A DNA stretch of 64,000 nucleotides from Nocardioides aquaticus (GTDB lineage Bacteria > Actinomycetota > Actinomycetes > Propionibacteriales > Nocardioidaceae). A model generated the notes under the pieces. That model saw only the letters and a program-made list of their open reading frames with translations, ran no database searches and was not told the origin of the DNA. Below, piece after piece: positions 45,629 through 53,320 of the stretch. Position 1 is the stretch's first letter; every line of letters starts with the position of its first letter. The stretch lies in NCBI RefSeq assembly GCF_018459925.1, contig NZ_CP075371.1, forward strand, positions 2,852,001-2,916,000, in the 5' to 3' direction. The translations under genes and the position numbers were made by a program.

Positions 45629-45954
45629 CCAAGACCCAGGACAAGACTCAGCCCACCACCCCGCTGACCGTCAACGAGTACGTCGAGTCGCTGACCGGGT
45701 ACGAGGAGGACGGCATCCTCAAGCACTTCGGAGCCGAGGTGCTGGACCTGCTGACCACGCGGCCGATCAAGGCCGGCCGCGGCCTGATCTACGTCGACCG
45801 CAAGCGCGGGGGCGACAACGACACCGACGCCGTCAAGGCCGCCATGAGCCTGTCCATGCGAGACGTCGACGCCTACTTCACCCCCGAGCCCGTCGAGGTC
45901 GACCCCGACGAGCCGGAGACGCCTGAGGGAAAAGACGACTCGCAGGCCGCCTGA
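45625..45954 (+). CDS. Tail assembly chaperone, zero-frame product
   Basis: 109 residues from GTG (MTKTQDKTQPTTPLTVNEYV start) with a Pro/Glu-rich end. Together with the shifted product it coats the tape measure protein during tail assembly (lambda G/GT system). Contains the slippery heptamer at 45927-45933. Confidence 0.75.
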   Translation: MTKTQDKTQPTTPLTVNEYVESLTGYEEDGILKHFGAEVLDLLTTRPIKAGRGLIYVDRKRGGDNDTDAVKAAMSLSMRDVDAYFTPEPVEVDPDEPETPEGKDDSQAA

Positions 45955-46070
45955 GGGCTGAGGAGCAGGCCGCGTGGTGCCTGCTGACCGGTCAGGCACC
46001 TGAGGTCTACCGGAGCCTCACGCGGCTCGAGCGGGACGCATTCGTAGACGTAGCAACAAGGAAGAGGTGA
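45625..46070 (+). CDS. Tail assembly chaperone, -1 frameshift product
   Basis: Reading to AAA at 45931-45933, slipping back one base and continuing gives 148 residues ending at the TGA at 46068-46070. The -1 frame reads LRAEEQAAWCLLTGQAPEVY and then SLTRLERDAFVDVATRKR, a typical chaperone C-terminus. This frame is the only coding explanation for the 120 bp before the tape measure gene. Confidence 0.75.
45927..45933 (+). promoter_or_regulatory. Programmed -1 frameshift slippery site GGGAAAA
   Basis: In zero frame the codons are GAG GGA AAA, so GGGAAAA has the X XXY YYZ register. It precedes the zero-frame stop by 21 bases and the -1 frame is open to 46070. Same arrangement as lambda G-T. Confidence 0.75.
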
Positions 46071-46074
46071 CCTG

Positions 46075-49002
46075 ATGGCCGGGCCGATCCGTATCTCCGT
46101 ACTGGCCAACGCCTCGCAGGCGCGTCGGGAGCTCGACTCCACCGGACGGGCCGCAAGCGGGATGGGTGACAAGTTCGCCCGAGCAGGCCGCGCGGTCGCC
46201 ATCGGAGCCGGAGCCGGTCTGGCGATCGCCGCCGTCGGTATTGCCAAGCTGGGCATCGCCTCCACCCGGCTGGCATCGGACGCTGAGCAGTCGCTCGGCG
46301 CCACCGAGACCGTGTTCGGCCGCTACGCCGACAACGTCACCCGCGCCAGCAACAAGGCCGCAACGTCGGTCGGGCTGAGCGCCAACGAGTACCGCGAGAG
46401 CGCGAACCTGATCGGCTCGCTGCTGGGCAACCAGGGCGTGGCCACCGACCAGTTGGCCGGCAAGACTGACCGCCTGGTCAAGATCGGCGCTGACCTCGCG
46501 GCCACCTTCGGCGGCACGACCCGCGAGTCCGTCGAGGCGCTCGGGTCGGCCTTCAAGGGCGAGTTCGACCCTCTCGAGCGGTACGGCATCAGCGTCAAGC
46601 AGTCCACGGTGAACACCGAGGCGCTGCGCGTTGCCAACGTCAAGAGCACCTCGGCCTTCGAGTCACTGAGCACGGCCCAGCAGACCGCCGCCAAGCAGCA
46701 GGCCACCACCAACCTGATCCTGTCGCAGTCCTCGAAGGCCTCCGGTGCGTTCGCCCGCGAGACCGACACCCTCGCCGGGCAGCAGCAGCGCCTGACCGCG
46801 CAGACGCAGAACCTCGGCGCAACGATCGGCACCGGGCTGACCCCGGGCCTGACCACCCTCGGCAAGGTCGTCAACCGCGACGTGCTGCCCCCGCTCCAAT
46901 CCCTGGCCGAGGAGTACGCCCCCAAGGTCGGCCAAGCGTTGGGCAACCTCGCCGAGCAGGCAGGGCCGAAGCTCCAGCAAGTCCTGACCAACCTCCCCGC
47001 CGCCTTCGACCGCTTCCGCAGCAGCAACGCCGCCGGCACGGTCGGTCAGATCGCCGGGAGCCTTGCTCAACTGCGCCCGGTCGCCGAGGCCACCCTCCCG
47101 ATCCTCGCGGACGGCCTCCAGGTCACCGCGACCGTCCTGCGAGTCGCAGCAGCGAACTCCGACGTCCTCGCCCGTGCGCTGCCGGTGCTCGCTGCCGGCT
47201 ACGTCGCGGTCAAGACAGCCACCGTCGCCAGCAACATCGCCAAGGCCGCCGAGGTCGCCCTCAACCGCTCCGTGGCCGCATCCTCGACCCAGGTAGCCGG
47301 CGCCCACCGCGCAGAGACAGCCGCGATCAGCAAGATCGGTCTGGCCGCCCGAGGTGCTGCCGGTATCGGCGGACTGGGTGCCCTGGCAGTAGGCGCCAGC
47401 ACGTCGAACGACGCGCTGAGCACGCTCGCCAACGTCGGCGGTGGCGCACTGACCGGGTTCGCCGTCGGAGGCCCCATCGGAGCCGCGATCGGAGGTGGCG
47501 CCGGGCTGCTGCTGTCCCTGGCCACCAACACCGACAGTGCCGCAGACTCGTTGGCCCAGGCGCAGCCCCCGGCCGTGACGTTCGCCGACTCCCTCGACCA
47601 GGTCTCCGGCGCGGCACAGAGCAGCACCCGCTCCCTGGTGCTGATGCGCCTTGAGCAGCTCGGCGCGATCGAGTCGGCGTCCGCGCTCGGCGTCTCCACC
47701 CGCGACCTGGTCTCCTCCACCCTCGGCAATGCCTCCGCGCAGCAGCGCGTGCGTGCCGCCATCAAGGGCGCCCCGAGCGAGGTGCAGCTCACCGCCGGCG
47801 CCTACGGCAGCCTGGGGTCCGCGTACTCCGTCGCGAACAAGGATGCGACCGCGCTTGCCAAGGCTCTCGGCATCACCAAGGGCGAGTTGCGCGCCCAGCA
47901 GGCCGAGACCAGGTCGACTGCGCTGGCCACCGCCAACCTCGGGCAGGTCTACCGCGGCGTCCCGAAGGACGTCATCACCAAGATCCGAGCCCTCGGCGGC
48001 GAGGTCACGCGTCGCCAGCTCGCCGATCTGGCGCGCAGCGCGAACCTCACGCCCAAGGAAATCCGCATCATCATGCGGGCCAACAACATCAAGGGCACCG
48101 TCAAGGACATCCGCGGAGTCGGCGACACGATCCGTGAGGTCGACGAGACCCGAGCCAACCTGAAGGCCTACAGCGACAGCACGCAGCGCGGCGTCAACCT
48201 CGCAGACCGCAACGCCCGGCGCGGCGTCACCGACCTCACCCGCACCCTCGAGGGCGTCCAGCGATCCCGGGCGAACCTGAACCCGTTCCTACAGGGCGTC
48301 AACCAGGGGATGTCTCGGTCGACGTCGTCGGCGAAGAAGGGCAGCGACAACATCCGCCAGGCCGCCGAGCGCGGCCCCAGAGAGGCTCGGGCAAACCTTT
48401 CGGGCATGCAGTCCTCGGTCACGTCCGGACTGGCCGGCGTCCGCGGCGCAGCGGCGTCGGGAGGGTCCTCGGTCGGCGTCGCGCTGAAGCAAGGCATCGA
48501 GGGCGGGTTCTCCGGCGTCGTGTCATCGCTGGTGAATACCGCAGCGTCCGCAGTCAACGCCGCCGTCGCAGCCGCGAGGCGCGCGGCCGAGTCCCGGTCA
48601 CCGTCGCGGAAGATGATGCGCGTTGGGCGGGACCTCGGCCTCGGCGGAGTCATCGGCATGGACGCCGAGCGCCACCGCTGGTCCCGCGCTGGTGGCGACC
48701 TCAGCCGGGGCGCCCTGCGCGGCGCCCAGGACGCACTCAAGCGTCAGCCCGCGCTGCGGTTGGGGCTGGACGAGACCTATGCCCGTTCCCGCGGAGGACG
48801 GTCGCAGTACGTCGAGGGCATCTCGTCGGCTGCCGCTGACCGTGTCGCCGGCAGGCGCGAGCGAGGCATCAGCGTCACCTTCGAGCCCGCCGTCATCGAC
48901 CTCCGCCTGCCCGACGGCCGGACCCAGCGCGCAGAGATCCGCGCGATCGCCCGCCAAGAGTTCGCATCCATCGAGCGTGACGACGAGAGGGAGTTCCGGT
49001 GA
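46075..49002 (+). CDS. Tail tape measure protein
   Basis: 975 residues that set tail length (about 0.15 nm per residue in siphophages, so roughly 145 nm by that rule). Ala/Gln/Ser-rich helical protein with hydrophobic stretches near residues 41-63 (IGAGAGLAIAAVGIAKLGIA) and 462-485, and an Arg-rich tail. GAGGTG ribosome site 5-8 bases upstream. It is the last recognisable structural gene. Confidence 0.9.
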   Translation: MAGPIRISVLANASQARRELDSTGRAASGMGDKFARAGRAVAIGAGAGLAIAAVGIAKLGIASTRLASDAEQSLGATETVFGRYADNVTRASNKAATSVGLSANEYRESANLIGSLLGNQGVATDQLAGKTDRLVKIGADLAATFGGTTRESVEALGSAFKGEFDPLERYGISVKQSTVNTEALRVANVKSTSAFESLSTAQQTAAKQQATTNLILSQSSKASGAFARETDTLAGQQQRLTAQTQNLGATIGTGLTPGLTTLGKVVNRDVLPPLQSLAEEYAPKVGQALGNLAEQAGPKLQQVLTNLPAAFDRFRSSNAAGTVGQIAGSLAQLRPVAEATLPILADGLQVTATVLRVAAANSDVLARALPVLAAGYVAVKTATVASNIAKAAEVALNRSVAASSTQVAGAHRAETAAISKIGLAARGAAGIGGLGALAVGASTSNDALSTLANVGGGALTGFAVGGPIGAAIGGGAGLLLSLATNTDSAADSLAQAQPPAVTFADSLDQVSGAAQSSTRSLVLMRLEQLGAIESASALGVSTRDLVSSTLGNASAQQRVRAAIKGAPSEVQLTAGAYGSLGSAYSVANKDATALAKALGITKGELRAQQAETRSTALATANLGQVYRGVPKDVITKIRALGGEVTRRQLADLARSANLTPKEIRIIMRANNIKGTVKDIRGVGDTIREVDETRANLKAYSDSTQRGVNLADRNARRGVTDLTRTLEGVQRSRANLNPFLQGVNQGMSRSTSSAKKGSDNIRQAAERGPREARANLSGMQSSVTSGLAGVRGAAASGGSSVGVALKQGIEGGFSGVVSSLVNTAASAVNAAVAAARRAAESRSPSRKMMRVGRDLGLGGVIGMDAERHRWSRAGGDLSRGALRGAQDALKRQPALRLGLDETYARSRGGRSQYVEGISSAAADRVAGRRERGISVTFEPAVIDLRLPDGRTQRAEIRAIARQEFASIERDDEREFR

Positions 49003-49724
49003 CCGGTCTAGGAGTGGCACAGATCGCCGAGCTGGCCTGGGGCTACACAATGGCCGACATCGACAGCATGTCGTTCAAGGCGGCTCGCCGATCCCGCGGC
49101 GGGTGGACCCTGGACTTCAAAGATAAGCAGGAGACTGCCTGGGGAGCCATCGTCGAGATGCTCTATACCAGCACCGACCAGCCCGCCTACTTCACGCTCC
49201 TCACCTGTGGGACCGACGCCGTCGACCGCGAGGCCCGACACGTCAACAGAAGTCACGGCGTCAGGGAGGGCAGGCCGGGCGACGACGAGAAGCCGCGGTT
49301 TCTCCAGTACTGGTTGCCCGTCATCGGACCCATGAGCGACTTCACCGACAAGATCTGCGAGCGCGAGGCGCTGCCGCAGATCCTCTCGAAGCTGACCCCA
49401 AGCGAGTACGAGACCATCGTGACGCTGGCCGCTTACGGCACCCAGAAGGCGGCAGCCGAAGCACTCGGCCTAAAGCTCCCCACCTACAGCGCCCGGCTGT
49501 GGAACGCCCGTATGCGGCTGTGGCGCTTCTGGTTCGAAGGCGAGACCCCGCCCCCGAAGACCAGGTCGTCCGCCACGACTTGCCGGTACGGGCACCTGCG
49601 CTCCGAGTACGGCTTCATCAACAACCACGGCAGCCAGTCGTGCCGGCGATGCTCACGAAACAGGACCAACAAGCACTACGGGAAGAAGCGCGACGACCGC
49701 CTCAAACTGGACCTTGACGACTAA
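48999..49724 (+). CDS. Sigma-factor-like DNA-binding protein with C-terminal zinc motif
   Basis: 241 residues from GTG overlapping the tape measure stop. The N-terminus resembles sigma region 2 (LDFKDKQETAWGAIVEMLY); LTPSEYETIVTLAAYGTQKA, continuing as AAEALGLKLPTYSARLWNAR, resembles region 4. The end has CRYGHL and CRRCSRN, a zinc motif seen in actinophage HNH-type proteins. In ordinary siphophages a distal tail gene would be here. Function inferred. Confidence 0.55.
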   Translation: MTGLGVAQIAELAWGYTMADIDSMSFKAARRSRGGWTLDFKDKQETAWGAIVEMLYTSTDQPAYFTLLTCGTDAVDREARHVNRSHGVREGRPGDDEKPRFLQYWLPVIGPMSDFTDKICEREALPQILSKLTPSEYETIVTLAAYGTQKAAAEALGLKLPTYSARLWNARMRLWRFWFEGETPPPKTRSSATTCRYGHLRSEYGFINNHGSQSCRRCSRNRTNKHYGKKRDDRLKLDLDD

Positions 49725-49746
49725 GAACTTAGTGCGACGATAAAGC

Positions 49747-49977
49747 ATGGACGTCACGTACAGCGCCAGCAGCGAGGCCATGCAGCGCGAAATTGTGAAG
49801 GCATTTGATCGAGAGGGTTACCGAACCTCGACGCGCATGATCCTCCGCAATCATCGGTGGACGGTCCGCGTCTGGCGGGTCGAGCCAGCCAACGAACAGA
49901 CCGTGATTGACCTGATCCAGTCGACTGACCCGCAGTCCAAGCCGGTCATCCCGAAGCCGTCCTACGCATTCGGCTGA
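49747..49977 (+). CDS. Small phage protein, unknown
   Basis: 76 residues, alternating helix and strand (EAMQREIVKAFDREGYRTST; HRWTVRVWRVEP). No good ribosome site. Not recognised. Confidence 0.45.
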   Translation: MDVTYSASSEAMQREIVKAFDREGYRTSTRMILRNHRWTVRVWRVEPANEQTVIDLIQSTDPQSKPVIPKPSYAFG

Positions 49978-50008
49978 CGGCCGAGAAGCCACCAAGCGAG
50001 CTCGAGCG

Positions 50009-50215
50009 TTAGGGCGCATCGCCGTAACGCGCCGAATGTGGGTCATTCAGTTCGCACTCGGGGTTCAGGCACTCTCTCGCTCGCATGACGGACGGCTCGC
50101 CATCGCCGCGCACATTGCCCCCAACGACCTTCCAGCAGACTGGTTTTTTGCAATAGCTGCACGGCGGTTCGCCTGCGGCGGGTTCGCGATGGCTGGGGCG
50201 AAGAGGTTCGGCCAT
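50009..50215 (-). CDS. Small zinc-ribbon-like protein
   Basis: 68 residues from ATG at 50215 (MAEPLRPSHREPAAGEPP start). CSYCKKPVCW and ECLNPECE give two Cys pairs. Reverse to the structural genes; its start lies 20 bp from a strong terminator hairpin. Function unknown. Confidence 0.5.
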   Translation of the reverse strand: MAEPLRPSHREPAAGEPPCSYCKKPVCWKVVGGNVRGDGEPSVMRARECLNPECELNDPHSARYGDAP

Positions 50216-50235
50216 AGTCCAGCCTGACACACAGA

Positions 50236-50268
50236 ACCGCCCCGGCCGGTTCTTGCGGCCGGGGCGGT
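50236..50268. terminator. Strong hairpin terminator
   Basis: Perfect 13-bp GC-rich stem (ACCGCCCCGGCCG and complement, 50236-50248 / 50256-50268) with a 7-base loop and TCTGCTGTCTTCT after it on the + strand. Best explained as the terminator of the late operon. Confidence 0.75.
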
Positions 50269-50307
50269 CTGCTGTCTTCTCGCTGGTCAAGTTCTGGCAT
50301 ACCAACT

Positions 50308-50499
50308 TTGACCCGACTGGAGTTCAGCCCGCCAGGTTGGTTGAAGCCATGGTCCCGTGGAGACCTAGGTTTCGAAGTTCACCAACCTGTACTTCGACTG
50401 GTCCACTCCGTACCAGTTCAGAATGGACGGGCGAGCTTCCAGGTCTGGAAGACGGTCGCACCGGTCTTCCAGTGGGTCTGGACGACCGATGGCAGATGA
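50308..50499 (+). other. Possible structured RNA or Trp-rich ORF remnant
   Basis: Three inverted repeats lie in a row: CAGGTTGGT 50333-50341 / 50381-50389, ACTGGT 50397-50402 / 50412-50417, and CTGGAAGAC 50445-50453 / 50464-50472. The same stretch can encode 63 residues from TTG with many Trp (LKPWSRGDLG, FQVWKTVAPVFQWVW), perhaps a degraded gene. I cannot decide between them. Confidence 0.35.
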
Positions 50500-50524
50500 C
50501 CGCTGCAATCCAGCCATCATGACC

Positions 50525-50809
50525 TCACGAGTCCTGCAGGCCTGCCTCTGCTCGCCGTAGGCACACCTTGCAGTCCCGCGACTTCGACACGACCATCAGT
50601 CCGCCGACGACTGGCAGGTCACGCTGGGTCCGCGGTGACGTGACGCGCTTCGAGTACCTGCCACAGAGGTACGGGGTGGGGAGACCGACCGACTCGGCCA
50701 AACGGGCCTGCGCAGCGACGTAGTAGTGGGTGACCTTGGTACGTCGGGCGATGTCGGGGTGGTCGAGATCGGTCAACTTGGCGTTGCCAACGCCGAGTTG
50801 AATCATCAC
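50525..50809 (-). CDS. Small reverse-strand element protein, unknown
   Basis: 94 residues with DHPDIARRTKVTHYYVAAQARLAESVGLP, possibly HTH-like, and CKVCLRRAE near the end. Overlaps the next upstream gene by 4 bases. Last gene of a reverse operon by attR. Confidence 0.5.
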   Translation of the reverse strand: MMIQLGVGNAKLTDLDHPDIARRTKVTHYYVAAQARLAESVGLPTPYLCGRYSKRVTSPRTQRDLPVVGGLMVVSKSRDCKVCLRRAEAGLQDS

Positions 50810-51003
50810 GCCTCCTGGCTGGTCGGCGCGAAGGCGGACGTGGGTGACGGCTTGATCAGCCCGTAGCCCCCCGCGTCAACGCCCAGCAGGAACGCGTTGC
50901 GCTCGTGCTCATGCATGGTGCTGCGGCGCACCAGGACGACCGGCAAGCGGTCGGCCGTGTGGTCTGCCAGCGCGTTCCAGCACTCCCGCGCCCAGGCCCT
51001 CAC
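50806..51003 (-). CDS. Small reverse-strand element protein, unknown
   Basis: 65 residues (MRAWARECWNALADHTADRL start). Overlaps both neighbours by 4 bases, indicating coupled translation. Not recognised. Confidence 0.5.
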   Translation of the reverse strand: MRAWARECWNALADHTADRLPVVLVRRSTMHEHERNAFLLGVDAGGYGLIKPSPTSAFAPTSQEA

Positions 51004-51140
51004 TGGCGGGCCTCCAGACGCTCGATGCGCTCCACGAGGCCGGTCAGGTGTTCCCGCGTCTCCTGCAACCCGCGGTCAATCTCCCTCAGCAGCTCGAGGC
51101 ACTGAGCGGTCACGTCGCGCTCGTCCGTCGCGGCGCTCAC
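51000..51140 (-). CDS. Small coiled-coil protein
   Basis: 46 residues from GTG; ECLELLREI-type helix continuing to HLTGLVERIERLEARQ forms heptads. GTGA overlap with the upstream gene. Short, but overlaps and heptad pattern support it. Confidence 0.55.
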   Translation of the reverse strand: MSAATDERDVTAQCLELLREIDRGLQETREHLTGLVERIERLEARQ

Positions 51141-51460
51141 TGGTGGGCCTCCGCACGGTCCGCGCCATCGAGCAGCAGGCGTGCCAGCTCGCGGGCCTCG
51201 GTGGGCGTGAGGTCGGCGGGACCGTCGTGGCCGTCCACGAAGATCTCGACCACGGCGGGACGCATTGTGCGATCGGCCTGCTCGACGGAGCAGACCTCGA
51301 CACCGACGCATCGGACCGTGACCGGGTCCTCGCAGTGGTCGCGAAGAGTGGCGTCGTCGGTCTCGTACCAGTGCTGGTAGCCCTCTCCGTCGTGGCCGGC
51401 GCACCAGGGCGGGCAGATGGCCTCTGTCGGGCGCTGGGTGGGGTGGGTGGTGATGGTCAT
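51137..51460 (-). CDS. DUF6907-like actinobacterial protein
   Basis: 107 residues. CPPWCAGH near residue 16 and the beta-rich VTVRCVGVEVCSVEQ and C-terminal LTPTEARELARLLLDGAD pattern recur in actinobacterial mobile elements. AGGAACCGCCC precedes the ATG (AGGAAC ribosome site). First gene of the reverse operon beside attR, likely a regulator or cargo. Confidence 0.65.
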   Translation of the reverse strand: MTITTHPTQRPTEAICPPWCAGHDGEGYQHWYETDDATLRDHCEDPVTVRCVGVEVCSVEQADRTMRPAVVEIFVDGHDGPADLTPTEARELARLLLDGADRAEAHQ

Positions 51461-51560
51461 GGGCGGTTCCTCTCAGGGAGGGCCGCGTACCTGTCTGGCA
51501 CAGACATGGCACGGGGCCGGGTTCCTTGTCGGAAACCGGCCCCTGACCTGCAACGATGCT

Positions 51561-51587
51561 GGTGGGCGATACTGGGTTCGAACCAGT
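51561..51587. repeat. attR: attR core (27 bp) inside the intact tRNA-Val(CAC)
   Basis: Identical to attL. Here the core supplies the 3' end of the tRNA, so the element restored the tRNA gene on integration. CCCTGACCTGC lies 9-10 bases outside the core on the element side. Confidence 0.92.
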
Positions 51588-51634
51588 GACCTCTTCGGTG
51601 TGAACGAAGCGCGCTACCACTGCGCCAATCGCCC
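51564..51634 (-). tRNA. tRNA-Val (anticodon CAC)
   Basis: 71 nt: acceptor GGGCGAT/ATCGCCC, D stem GCGC, anticodon loop TTCACAC (CAC), T arm ACTGG-TTCGAAC-CCAGT. Its 3' part comes from the integrated element. No CCA is encoded. Confidence 0.95.
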
Positions 51635-51713
51635 GTCCCCGGCGTGAGCCGGTGCGGTCGCAGACTCTAGCCCATGGGGCGCCCAGGACTCGCATCAGCC
51701 TCGTCGGAGGCTG

Positions 51714-52535
51714 CTACCGCCCCAGCATCTCGGGCTCGCGACGCTTCCAGGTCTCTTGCGCGTCCCAGGTGACGGGACCGGGGGCCGGCAGGGCGCGGTC
51801 GTCCCAGGACGAGACCGCCTGCACGTCGCGGGTGGTGGAGACGAGGAAGACCTCGGTTGCCTCGGCCACCACCTCGATCGGCTCGTCGACCTCCCGGCCG
51901 CCGACCCAGTCGAGGACCAGCCCGCGGGTGACGCCGGCCAGGCACCCGCTGGCCAGGGACGGCGTGCGCAGCTCGCCGTCGACGACGTAGAAGACGTTGG
52001 TGCCGGTCCCCTCGCACAGGTGGCCACGGGTGTTGGCGAAGATCGCCTCACTGGCCCCGCGCCGCTGCGCCTCGGCGAGCGCGATCACGTTCTCGGCGTA
52101 CGACGTGGTCTTCAGTCCGGCGGTGGCGCCGCGCTCGTTGCGCGGCCACGGGACGGTGGCCACGGTGGTGACGTCGGGGGTGGGCGCCATCGGGACGGCG
52201 ACCACGGCCAGGCGGGGCGCTCCCCCGCTGCGCCCGGACCCCAGCGGCGCCGACCCGGCGGTCAGGGTGACGCGCAGCCGACCCAGTGGGAGGTGCTCGG
52301 CTCCCAGTACGGCGCGCACGCCGGCGCGTACGGCGTCGAGGTCGGGCGTCGCCAGGCCGAGGCCCTCGGCGCTGCGGACCAGCCGGTCCAGGTGCAGCCC
52401 CAGCGCGAACGGCTGCCCGTCGACGACCTTGACCGCCTCGAAGACGCCGTCGCCGACGGTGAACCCGTGGTCGGTGACGGGGACGACGGGGGCCTCGGGG
52501 TCGGCGAGGAGCTCGCCGTCGATCCAGGTGTGCAT
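51714..52535 (-). CDS. Class IV PLP aminotransferase (aminodeoxychorismate lyase-like)
   Basis: 273 residues. The PLP Lys is in GLKTTSYAENV, with EAIFANTRGHLCEGTGTNVF and SGCLAGVTRG typical of PabC/DAAT/BCAT fold IV enzymes. Length and neighbour pattern suit 4-amino-4-deoxychorismate lyase (p-aminobenzoate for folate) but substrate is not certain. Confidence 0.85.
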   Translation of the reverse strand: MHTWIDGELLADPEAPVVPVTDHGFTVGDGVFEAVKVVDGQPFALGLHLDRLVRSAEGLGLATPDLDAVRAGVRAVLGAEHLPLGRLRVTLTAGSAPLGSGRSGGAPRLAVVAVPMAPTPDVTTVATVPWPRNERGATAGLKTTSYAENVIALAEAQRRGASEAIFANTRGHLCEGTGTNVFYVVDGELRTPSLASGCLAGVTRGLVLDWVGGREVDEPIEVVAEATEVFLVSTTRDVQAVSSWDDRALPAPGPVTWDAQETWKRREPEMLGR

Positions 52536-52627
52536 GAGATGAACCCTAGGTAGCGGGGGGTCGGTTTTGCCCTCCGGTGGGCGTGGGCTAATGTTTCGAC
52601 CGCACCGCAGGTCAGCCTGGGGTGCAG

Positions 52628-52700
52628 GCGGACGTAGCTCAGTTGGTAGAGCGCAACCTTGCCAAGGTTGAGGTCGCGAGTTCGAGCCTCGTCGTCCGCT
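52628..52700 (+). tRNA. tRNA-Gly (anticodon GCC)
   Basis: 73 nt with acceptor GCGGACG/CGTCCGC and discriminator T, D arm GCTC...GAGC, anticodon loop TTGCCAA, T arm with GAGTTCGAGCCTC core. First of three clustered tRNAs. Confidence 0.95.
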
Positions 52701-52730
52701 CGGAGAGGTACCTCATGGTTTGGCCTCCAT

Positions 52731-52801
52731 GGTGGGTTGGCCGAGAGGCGAGGCAACGGACTGCAAATCCGTGTACACGGGTTCAAATCCCGTACCCACC
52801 T
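52731..52801 (+). tRNA. tRNA-Cys (anticodon GCA)
   Basis: 71 nt with acceptor GGTGGGT/ACCCACC, discriminator T, anticodon loop CTGCAAA, T arm GGGTTCAAATCCC. Confidence 0.95.
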
Positions 52802-52827
52802 CGACACCACCACACAACTCCACACCC

Positions 52828-52898
52828 GGGCGATTGGCGCAGCGGTAGCGCGCTTCCTTGACACGGAAGAGGTCACTGGTTCAAACCCAGTATCGCCC
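52828..52898 (+). tRNA. tRNA-Val (anticodon GAC)
   Basis: 71 nt, nearly identical to tRNA-Val(CAC); anticodon loop TTGACAC. The defence island starts right after its 3' end, so this is a likely integration site. Confidence 0.95.
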
Positions 52899-53320
52899 AC
52901 CACGTTTGTGCAGGTCAGAGGCTTGTTTTAGCGATCAGGACCGCAGCGGGGAACATTTGGGGAACAGGGGGCCTGTTCTGGCTGACCTTGTGCCGACCAC
53001 ATCGTTCTCGGCGACGTCGCACTCCTCGGCGCCGCCAATCGCCTGCGGCGGCTTCTGCATCGACGTTTGCGATTCTCTGTGGTGACCGTTGGCCACGAGG
53101 CGTCCGTCCAGGTCTGTCGCCCAAGCGCTGGCTGCGGCGGCCCTCCGGGTGCGAGTCAGCAGCGCCACCCTGCCCCAGGCGGCAGCGCGCCGCACTTCGA
53201 TCTGCGTCGGCCGATTCGGCTCGTCTGACATCCCTCGCTCAGCAGGACGATAGGTTTACGTGGCCGCCTGCCGCATGTCGATGGGGGTTGCCCGTGCTGG
53301 CCGAATCTGAGGATGTGGAT
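52899..53320. other. Island junction: att-like repeats, no gene
   Basis: After the tRNA come ACC, an 8-base spacer and GCAGGTCAG (52910-52918, complement of the CTGACCTGC seen at attL and attR), then GGGGAACA twice at 52948-52955 and 52959-52966. No convincing gene up to the methylase; I would expect its promoter near 53230-53300 but no clear box is seen. Confidence 0.55.

Noticed and set aside
52935..53231. 98-codon reverse frame between tRNA-Val and mad2 as a MAD1-like regulator
   Set aside because: No HTH pattern, no ribosome site and it runs through the GGGGAACA repeats.
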